Origin: Muscardinus avellanarius
Lineage: Eukaryota > Chordata > Mammalia > Rodentia > Gliridae
Length of the DNA stretch: 64,000 nt
Assembly (NCBI GenBank): GCA_963383645.1
Contig: OY726567.1
Location: 68,017,575 to 68,081,574 of the forward strand
Direction of reading: 5' to 3'
Shown here: in pieces, positions 55,726-64,000 of the stretch
How the letters are laid out: each line of letters starts with the position of its first letter
Position numbering within the stretch: the first letter of the stretch is position 1
Program-made: the position numbers and the translations under genes
The notes under the pieces: generated by a model
The model's database searches: none
What the model saw: the letters and a program-made list of their open reading frames with translations, nothing else
Told to the model about the DNA's origin: nothing

Positions 55726-56628
55726 CTCATGACATCAACGTGACCTTGATATAAAATCCTGATGAGGTGGATAAATATGTTGACTAGTGACAGAGCATGA
55801 TTTTAGCATACTGGACAACATGGGTTTATCTCCAGTACCACAAAATAAAAAAGCTAACAAGTACAAGAAAAAATTACAGAGCTGTATTCCTATTTAACAG
55901 TAAAAAAAAAAACCCACTTTAACTAAACATATAGAAAATCAAATTTGGACAAAACATAATATGAATACATTTTATCAGAGAAAAATCACCTATTGGTTTG
56001 GAAACTAAATAGCCAGTATTCACTCCTGCTATCTTTTTTCTTTCCTTCAGCCACACTGATTTTTTAAGAACTGTACCAGAGCACCTCCCTGCTTAAGAGT
56101 CCATATTTATCTCAGCACATCTCCAGTTGAACTGAATGTAATGCAGACCTACTATCTCTTCCCTGAATAGGTGGCTCCAGGAGGCCTGTTCTTTAGGGCC
56201 TCTAATTGGCAGAAAGCTCCTTGACATTGGCCACATCAGGCAAGGGGTAGTCATGCTGCTGGTCAACATAGCTAGGGAAAGAATATTGGTCACCTTTAAC
56301 AACACAGTGTGGAAATGGCTTGCTTGCTGATTAAATACCCAGATAGCCAACATTCCAGGCCATCTCTTCTGCCCCTGTCATGATGCCATGATGGCCCTCT
56401 GTGCCTGGACTGCCCATAATCAGAGGAATCAGGCCATGAACAGAAGAGTATGGCAGACAGTAGAAGAGGGAAGCTGCACTCTTGTACCCTGTCATGCTGA
56501 GTTGGGCAGCTTAGATATGTAAATTTTGAAAAAGAAAAAAAACTAATATGACAACATTGGAATAAAGTAAAATTTAAGGGCTTGTAATTTTGCTATTAAA
56601 CAATATTGGATATATAGTAGTCTGTGCA
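55726..56628. other. Unique intergenic sequence
   Basis: Only a possible ID-like remnant near 55795-55850 is seen. Otherwise nothing recognised. Confidence 0.45.
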
Positions 56629-58787
56629 AGATGGTGACTAAGGGACAGATCTCAGTCACTGTAAAACTTGAAATTCAACCACCTTGAATGCAGTAGCTGT
56701 TTGGCAAGAGAAAACAAAGTAGCAAAAAGTTTAAAAAAGCAAGGAAAAACTGAACTGTGGTGGAACAAAATCCAGAAATCAGAACAGGGGATAGCAAAGT
56801 GAGTCGCATGTGCCTCACCTGGGGAATGCCACTGGTAGCAGCCAACAACACCATCTTGGCCTGTCCACTCTGTGCCAGGACTGCTAGCACTGTTGCTTCT
56901 AGAAACCCTATGGCAAAGAAGCCAACCATTTGATGTGAAGCATCTGTAAATCTTTATCATTGTAAGTGGTCAGCACCTTGCTCCAAGTTCAACAGAGATC
57001 TGAGCAGAAGACTGTCCAACACAGTCTCAGTGACTCACATGGCAAGCGATAGACTCATGAGGTCTGAGACTTTGTAGTCCACACTTATGAAGGTTGGGAT
57101 GGAGGTTGCTGCTGAACACAGGAGAGGTATAGGAGAAGCCCATAATACCCAGTGTGAAGTGCCTGTACAGGGCCTTTGGAGACTGCCCCATGGTTGCATT
57201 GGTCACTTGCCATTAGTTTAGGGAGGGAGGAAGGGAGGGAGGGAGAGGGGGGGGGTCCCAGGGCCTGTAGAAAGTTCAAAGTCCCACACATGGAGTCCAC
57301 TTCAAGTGATACCTTCTGCCTGCATAGACAGAGCGTGGCATAGAAGCCCTGTGGAGAGTTTGGAGACCCAAACATGCCGTGGGAAAGGCACCAGCAGTGC
57401 TTTCACTGACATGGAGAGACACCATATCCGCGTCCTAATTATTGCAAAAGACCCAGAAGTGGGACTGCAAACTGACATCACTACTATAGGTTACTGAGCA
57501 ACTTAGAAAGCTTGGAGCATGCTCGAGAACCTACCATAGCGAGTAGATATTAAACAGCTAAAAGTATCCACACAGACCAGGAGGCCTGCAGAGGCCAAGT
57601 CTGCCTTGTACTTGTATATTTGCAGGGTTATTTTGTTATTTTCTGTGTTTTCTCTCTTCCCCATTCCTTATACAAGCATCCTCCCTCTTTTCTCTCTTCC
57701 CACCAACCATCTTTTATTTGTCTTATATTAAATTGATATGTCACTATACTTAAATACTCTACATTGACTCTTAGAATCATCCTATATATTTACTATGTAC
57801 TATATATTACCTTAATACACTCAAACTCTCATTCTATTTGATCACATCCTCTATTTTATCTTATTCTTGCACCTATCACTTCAGCTCCTCCCCCTCACAC
57901 AACCTTCACCATTGAATACAACACAACTTTCCCTTGTATATACTAGTTGATATCTCTAATACTGCTGAAATTGGATCAGAAAGGTGAACCACTGGAAAGA
58001 ACTGCCAAAAATTAACGATAAACTAACGACAGCTCACAGAAGGACATTCCCAACAACTTGCACATTGAGTTTTAAAAACGCATAGATCACAAACTGTCCT
58101 TCTCACACCTCTGAACCAACACTCTAAAATGAAGGTGACAGATAAGATCCTGGACCTTAACACCTGAAACTCATCAACACCATTGCAGACGGCAGAAGGA
58201 ACCCCGGAGTAACAGTAATTCAGTATTGATGATCTACAGGTAGAACAACAGTGGGTGATAGTAGGCAGTTTTCACGGTTAGTATTAAAGAGTGATAAATT
58301 AAAAACAAAGAATAACCATATAGCAGAGGCTACTCAATTGTAAGGCATAGCTGGTGATAAATATCTACCTCAATATTAAGATACTATTAAGAACAAATAG
58401 ACATAAGAAACCTACAAACTGAGAAAAGCTGTCATAAGCAACAAAGTTATAAATTTAAGAAACTGGAAACCATGAGAAGGAAGAATAGCAAGGAAACAAT
58501 GACCCCATAACCCCACAATAATAGAACCCACCAACACAGAATTTCAGAGATTTCCAGAAAGATAATTCAGAACATTAACAGTAGAAATAGTACAGGACTT
58601 GGGAAAAGATTCAGAGAGCCTAAAAGAAAGGAACGAACAAATATAGAATCTTACATCCTTAACAGGAATCAAAAGGAAGCTTGAATGAAGTGAATCATTG
58701 ACGTGAAGGCATCAATACAAACTATAATCAGTGGGCTAGACCACACAGACAATAGAATCTCACTCTTAAGAGATGACTACTCCAAGC

Positions 58788-58918
58788 CGGGCATGGTGGC
58801 ACATGCTTGTAATCCCCGCCCTTGGGAGGTGGAGACAGGAGGATCGCACAGGTTTGAAGAAAGCCGTGCTGGCTTAAGAGACCCTGTTTCCAAATAAAAA
58901 TATATAAAAAAATAAACA
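58788..58918 (+). mobile_element. B1-half SINE inside L1 ORF1
   Basis: Young-type B1 half with a short A-rich tail and no ID half. L1 ORF1 sequence continues on both sides. Confidence 0.85.
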
Positions 58919-59094
58919 CGTAATATAGAATTTAGAAAAAAAAAACAGGTCAACAACATGAATTGGGCACTGAAGATATCTAAGCCAATTTTAAGAGTTA
59001 ACTTAATAATAAGCATAGAAGAGGGACTAGAAGCTGCAGCAAAGGAATCAGCAATATTCAAAGAAATAATATCAGAAAAATTTCCAGGCCCTGT

Positions 59095-59470
59095 GTCCCA
59101 GAAGGCCTGGTCTGGGTGGGGGGCAGGTGCCCTGTGACCCGGAACACCAGTCCTGGACAGGGGGCAGGTGCCCTGCTCCCTGGAAGGCCCCGTCCCGGGA
59201 GGGGGGCATGTGCCCTGCGAAGGCCCAGTCCGGGTGGGGGGCAGGCACCCTGCTCCTCGGAACTCATCCCGGGTGGGGGGCAGGCGCCCTGCTCACCAGA
59301 ATTCCCAGTCAGGGCAGGAGGCAGGCACCCTGCTCCCCGTATACCCATCCCAGTTGGGGGAAGGCGCCCTGCTCCCCGGAAGGCCAGGTACTGGGCGGGT
59401 GACTGGCACCTGGCCCGCTCCTGGGAAGGTCTGGTGCCAGGCGGGGAGCAGGTGGCACTGCTTCCCAGAA
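59095..59470. repeat. GC-rich minisatellite, unit about 40 bp
   Basis: About nine units anchored on GGGCAGGTGCCCTGCTCCC-like words near 59122, 59162, 59204, 59240, 59280, 59320 and 59360. Unit length varies between about 34 and 43 bp. Confidence 0.9.
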
Positions 59471-59524
59471 GGCCAGACGCTGAGCCATGTGTTTGGAAAG
59501 AACTCAGCGCTGTTGCGCCGCACC

Positions 59525-59650
59525 ATGCCCACATAATAACAGAGTCGCCAAGTAAACAACCTAATGACACATATCAAGGTACTAGAAAACCTGCAACAAT
59601 CTAATCCCAAAGCCAGCAGAAGGCAGGAAATAATTAAAATCAGAGCAGAA
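59525..59650 (+). repeat. Duplicate ORF2 segment, copy 1
   Basis: Near-identical to 60931-61057 (the [14 protein letters not shown] stretch of ORF2). Lies between the two minisatellites. Confidence 0.92.
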
Positions 59651-59710
59651 TGCTGCCACCGTGCATGATCAGGAATGTTGGATAACATGCTGGGTGAAAA
59701 GGGTGCTTGG

Positions 59711-60125
59711 ATCAGAGCCTGCCAAGGGGTGAGGCTGGTGCAAGGGACAGCGAGGCTGGGATCAGACCCTGCCATGAGGCAAGGCCAGTGCAGGGGCCTC
59801 TGAGGCTGGGATCAGAGCCAGCCAAGGGGTTAGGCCGGTGCCGGAGCCAGCAAGGCCGGGATCGGGGCATAGTGTGAGGCTAGGCAGGAGCTGTGGCCTC
59901 CAAGACCAGAATTGGAGACTGCTGAGGGGTGAAGCTGGTGCCTGGGCCAGTGAGGCCAGGACCAGAGCCTGCTGTAAGGCTAGGCCGGTGCTGGAACCTC
60001 CGAGGCCGGGATCGGAGCCTGCTGAATGGTGAAGCCAGTGCCAGAACCAACGAGGCCGGGCTCAGAGCCTGCCGTGAGGCTAGGCCAGTGCAGGGGCCTT
60101 TGAGGCTGGGATTGAAGCCTGTAAT
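59711..60125. repeat. GC-rich minisatellite, exact 50-bp unit
   Basis: Eight complete units start at 59711, 59761, 59811, 59861, 59911, 59961, 60011 and 60061, plus a 15-bp partial. No length change between units. Odd and even units form two subtypes, giving a 100-bp period. Confidence 0.95.
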
Positions 60126-60129
60126 GTGG

Positions 60130-62150
60130 ATTAAAAAACACAATCCAAATATATGCTGCTTGCAAGAAACTCACCTTACAGCCAAAGACATTCATAGGCT
60201 GAAAGTCAAAGGATGGCAAAAGATAAATCATGCTGTTGGAGACCAAAAATGGGCAAGGATAGCAATGTTGATATCTAACAAAATAGACTTTAAGCTAAAA
60301 CACATCAGAAGAGACAAAGCAGGGCACTTTCTTTTATTAAAAGAAACAATTCACCAAGAAGATAAAATGATAGTAAATGTTTATGCCCCAAATGTGGGTT
60401 TTTAAAACAAACCCTTCAGGATATAAGATCTCAAATTGACTCAAATACAATAATATTGGGAGACTTCAACACACCTCTCACACTACTAGATTGATGTTCA
60501 AGGCAAAAGATGAGTAAAGACTTTTCAGAATTAAAGAAAACTATAAACCAAATGGACTTAATAGACATATACAGAATATTTCAACCAGGATCAGAAGAAT
60601 AAACATTCTTCTCAGTAGCTCATAGAATCTTCTCCAAAATAGATCACATCCTGGGCCACAAAGCAAGCATCAGAAATTCAAAAGCTGTAATATGATTCCC
60701 CTCATCTTTGCAGACCACAATGGAATGAAAGTAGAAATCAACAACAGGAAGACTAAAAGAAACTATTTAAATACATGGAGATTGAATGATACACAACTTA
60801 ATGATGTGTGGGTAATATCAGAAATAAGTGGAGAAATAAAGAAATTCCTGGAATTAAATGAAAATAGAGACACAACATACCAAAATCTATGGGACACTTT
60901 GAAGGTGGTGTTAAAAGTTTATAGCACTGAATGCCCACATAAGAACAGAGAGTCGCCAAGTAAACAACCTAATGACACATATCAAGGTACTAGAAAACCT
61001 GCAACAGTCTAATCCCAAAGCCAGCAGAAGGCAGGAAATAATTAAATCAGAGCAGAAATAAGTGAAATAGAGAATAAAAACAATTCAAAGAATTGACAAA
61101 ACAAAAAGCTGGTTCTTTGAAAAGATTAATAATATTGACAAATCCCTGGCCAACCTAACCAAAAAAAAAAAAAAAGACTCAACTCATATAATTAAAATCA
61201 GAAATGAAAACAGAGACATCACCATAGACAATGGGGAAATTCAAAGGATTATCAGAAAATATTTTGAAAATTTATACTCCAATAGACTAGAAAACATGGG
61301 GGGAAAGGGTAGATTTCTAAGCACATATAACCTACCTAAATTGAACCAAGAAGCTATAGCAAGTCTCAATTAACCAATAGTGAGGAAAAAAATAGACATA
61401 GTAATAAAAATTCTGCCATCAAAGAAAAGTCCAGGCCCTGATGGGTTTCCAGCTGAATTCTATAAAACCTTCACTGAAGAACTAATCCTAATACTTCACA
61501 ACTTGTCCCATGAAATTGAAAGAGATAGAATTCTCCCAAACTCCTTCTACAAGGCCAGTATCACATTAATACCAAACCTAAATAAAGATACCTCAAGAAA
61601 AGAAAATTACAGACTAATATTCAACATATGTAAATCAATAAATCTTATTCACCACATAAATAGAACTGAGAACAAAAAACACATAATCATATCAATAGAT
61701 GCTGGAAAAACATTTGACAAAATCCAATACCATTCATGTTAAAAACTGCAGAAAATTGGAAATTGGAATAGAAGGAATATATCTCAACATTATTAAGGCA
61801 ATATATAATAAACCCAAAGCCAGCATTATGCTGGATGGAGAAAAACTGCAAGAATTTTCTCTAAAATCAGGAATAAGACAAAAATGCTCAGTATCACCAT
61901 TCCTTTCCATTGAAGTCCTTGAGACTCTTGGCACAGCAATGAGACAAAGAACGATCAAAGAAATTCAAATAGGAAAAGAGAAATTAAAATTATCCTTGTT
62001 TGCAGATGACATAATCCTTTACCTAGAAGACCCAAAGAACTCAACCAAAAGACTACTGGAGATGATTAACCAATTCAGCAAAGTTGCAGGATACAAAATC
62101 AACCTAAAGAAATCAGTTGCTTTTCTATATGCCAACATTGAATTCACAGT
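60130..62150 (+). pseudogene. L1 ORF2 remnant (endonuclease and RT)
   Basis: The endonuclease part is recognised from the CLQETHLTAKDIHRLKVKGW stretch (60150-60210) and NVYAPN word. The linker includes [11 protein letters not shown] shows [12 protein letters not shown] (61430-61465), [11 protein letters not shown] (first aspartate motif) and LFADDIILYLED (61995-62030, the FADD catalytic motif). Stops and frameshifts separate the pieces. It ends at an (ATAA)n run at 62150-62190, so the ORF2 C-terminus and 3' UTR are absent. Confidence 0.85.
60931..61057 (+). repeat. Duplicate ORF2 segment, copy 2 (in natural place)
   Basis: Sits in continuous ORF2 sequence. Copy 1 differs by a few bases and small indels. 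Confidence 0.92.
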
Positions 62151-62192
62151 TAAATAAATAGATAAATAAATAAATAAATAAACAAACAAACC
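62150..62192. repeat. (ATAA)n run at the L1 end
   Basis: About nine ATAA-like units and then CAAACAAAC, at the switch from AT-rich ORF2 to GC-rich sequence. Confidence 0.9.
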
Positions 62193-62240
62193 AATTCCAT
62201 TCACCGCTGGGACCACGCCCGCCCTGCCTGCCACTTTTTC

Positions 62241-62361
62241 ACTGGACCACCGCTCCGAAACCGCTGCCACCCGGAAACTGCCACGGCTCCAAAACTGCCA
62301 CCACCCAGAAACCTCCACTGCCCTGAAACCGCCACCGCCCCGGAACTGCAGCCGTCCTGCC
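62241..62361. repeat. GC-rich minisatellite, 17-bp unit
   Basis: Six consecutive 17-bp units from 62260 (the ACTGCCACCACCCAGAA pattern), plus a variant first unit. No length change. Confidence 0.9.
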
Positions 62362-62439
62362 GCTGCCCCGTGCCCGCCTGAACCGGGGACTGAGAGCCAC
62401 CCTTTTCTGGCCCCACGTCCTGTGGCCATAGCTCCATGC

Positions 62440-63100
62440 CTCTCCACCTAGGCCCAACCTTCAGCATAGCTGGACAAGCGCCAAGTTCCTTTACACCTAG
62501 ACTCGGGCCCTCCCGCCCACCCATATCAGACTCTGGGCAAAGGGAACTCTGGCCCAGACTCAGGATTACCCATCCAGCCTCAGCCCGGACTCTAGACCTT
62601 CCACCCTACCGTGGCCCTGACTCTGGCCATCCTGCCCTCCCAGTCAGACCCGTGGGGGCACATGCCACATGGCCCAGCCTCAGCGTTTGGCAGGCGCATG
62701 GCAGCCATTTTTTTTCTCTCCATACCGTGAACCCCATAACCACACCGTCCAATAGGCAGCTTGCCCTGAGAGCTGGCAGCCATCTTCCCCAGCTGCATGC
62801 TTGCCCTGGGAGCCGGCGACCATCTTATGCAGTCAGACACTTGTCCTAGGACCAGCTGGCAGCCATATTACCCAGTCAGATGCTCCTCCTAGGATCAGCC
62901 AGTGGCCATCTTGACTTCCATCCAGCCCAGAAACTTCCATTTGGCCCAGAGCACCAGTTGCCATCTTAGATTCCACCTGGTGGCCATCTTGACTTCCATC
63001 CAGCCCAGAGAGCCAGCCACAGTCTTAGATATTACCCAGCCAAGCCACGGCATCCATCTTGAATTCATCCAGCCCTGATTCCACCCAACAGTTCCACAGC
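62440..63100. repeat. Diverged tandem sequence with YY1-like cores
   Basis: Imperfect units of about 40-50 bp. GCCATCTT or near variants recur at about 62703, 62780, 62819, 62863, 62907, 62959, 62984 and 63052, next to CCAGCCCAGA-type words. The reverse complement AAGATGGC is the YY1 core. Confidence 0.7.
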
Positions 63101-64000
63101 ATGCCCCCAGCTCTGCAACCTCTCAGCACTTCAGTTCCAGTCGGCACTAGCTGATAACACTACACTGTGGTAAGCTTCCCCTTCCTTGGGCAAGCGGGTT
63201 CTGGCTTTTAGCTTCTTCTGGACTTGGTCTCACAGCTGAAATAAAACCAAATATTTGGTTCCCAAGTTCTCTGGGGGTAGCCAGGCTGCCCTACGGTTGT
63301 GTAAAGGGAACAAAGACGTCCTTCTCAAACACAACCACGTTGTTTCCAGAGGTTAGGCAGGATCTTGAGATGCCAAATTCCTGTTTTAATCCTTGCCTGC
63401 TGACTAGTCATGGGGGAAAGCCAGCCATCAAAGGTAAACTCCCAGTCTGCACTAGGCTGTGTTCTGGTTAATCTCCAGACTCTAGGTTTATCTGGGGAAC
63501 TGTGCCCCAAGTGGCTTATTTTTTTCTGCACAAAGGTCTGGACCACTTATGAGTTGGGTAATGGTTCTCGGTGGCCTGATGGGTACATTAGATCTTAAAA
63601 TGTTGACTGATCTCAGTAACTTTTGCAAAAGGGCAGGTAATTGGTCAGAAGTTCTGTACATACAGACTTTTCTGTGCATGCGTTCCCGGTTTTCCCTTTT
63701 CACCCCTCCTGGCTCTACTGCTCAAGTCATGCTGGCTGGAGATTTCCGCCAGCTGCAGCCACCATCTTGGTCGCCATGTGGCAACTCACAGGTGCCACCT
63801 GCTGGTCTTTCTGGGTCACAAGCCTGCAATTCTGCTGACTCACGGTCACCATTTTGTGATGGCACGTGAATGCTGGAGTCTGACCTGGCCAAGTTACTGG
63901 CCCCATTTCCTGACAACCTTGACCCACAAGACCTCTCCTTACCACTGCAGTCATCATCTTATTCCGGGGCAGCCTCCCACTCTAACCCACTCCTTTCTCC
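63100..64000. other. Unclassified, LTR-like or unique sequence
   Basis: Includes GAAATAAAACC (63238), which could be a polyadenylation signal, and two more YY1-like cores (CCACCATCTTGG near 63761 and TCACCATTTTG near 63845). No retroviral coding sequence seen. It may be part of an LTR continuing beyond the window. Confidence 0.35.

Larger units (their letters stand above)
56629..62150 (+). mobile_element. Broken L1, copy C, interrupted by minisatellites
   Basis: An L1 5' end (CAAGATGGTGAC) at 56629 is followed by a 5' UTR of about 1.8 kb and ORF1 sequence at about 58470-59090 (SINE at 58791-58917). Then come a GC-rich 40-bp minisatellite (59095-59470), a short ORF2 piece (59525-59650), a 50-bp minisatellite (59711-60110) and ORF2 from the endonuclease (60130) to RT (62150). 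The ORF2 start is missing. It is unclear whether this is one rearranged element or several. Confidence 0.65.

Noticed and set aside
59116..59604. Long open frames on both strands with Gly/Pro/Arg-rich products
   Set aside because: They lie in the 40-bp GC-rich minisatellite; the openness follows from GC content and unit length, and no domain is seen.
62019..62524. Minus-strand Gly/Ala/Trp-rich open frames
   Set aside because: Low-complexity translation of the 17-bp minisatellite, running into antisense L1.

Overview
This is mammalian nuclear DNA, most likely from a squirrel-type (sciuromorph) rodent. The basis is the repeat content. The window is packed with composite SINEs in which a 7SL-derived B1-like half is joined to a tRNA-Ala/ID-like half, an arrangement known as B1-dID in squirrels, dormice and relatives. 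It also carries L1 copies with a rodent-style 3' UTR. Genes are intron-split and sparse. The species assignment is inference; no mitochondrial or ribosomal marker is present.

Layout. 1-995: old antisense L1 remnant with a SINE. 996-8823: a complete but defective class II (betaretrovirus-like) endogenous provirus on the minus strand, with two 570-bp LTRs, a perfect 6-bp target duplication and two SINEs in pol. 8824-18570: unique sequence and nested SINEs. 18572-19486: an intact single-exon vomeronasal type-1 receptor, closest to VN1R1. 19487-28960: SINEs, microsatellites, a rearranged L1 (22790-25410) and an older L1. 30015-34775: a KRAB zinc-finger gene on the minus strand, recognised as the ZNF772 orthologue. 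37871-40691: a second rearranged L1, inverted relative to the first. 41987-47815: a KRAB zinc-finger gene on the plus strand of the ZNF419/ZNF773 type. 48350-56600: SINEs, old L1 pieces, a probable solo LTR and AT microsatellites. 56629-62150: a broken L1 interrupted by two GC-rich minisatellites. 62200-64000: GC-rich tandem sequence with many YY1-like sites and an unclassified LTR-like tail.

VN1R1, ZNF772 and ZNF419/ZNF773 are neighbours on human 19q13.4, so the window is the syntenic block. The two KRAB genes are divergently transcribed from CpG-rich promoters about 7 kb apart. Both encode nuclear C2H2 proteins of the TRIM28-recruiting type, whose usual role is silencing retroelements; they lie in DNA full of such elements. 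Both coding models are divisible by three with canonical splice sites.

I did not find a new enzymatic or defence system. The most unusual structures are: (1) a chimeric L1 (5' UTR, ORF1, inverted ORF2 piece, L1 3' UTR) present in two separately inserted copies; (2) an L1 carrying indel-free 50-bp tandem units with a 100-bp two-unit periodicity; (3) repeated insertion of young SINEs into the linker of older SINEs; (4) apparent relocation of the ZNF772 start codon; and (5) a truncated zinc-finger array in the ZNF773-like gene.
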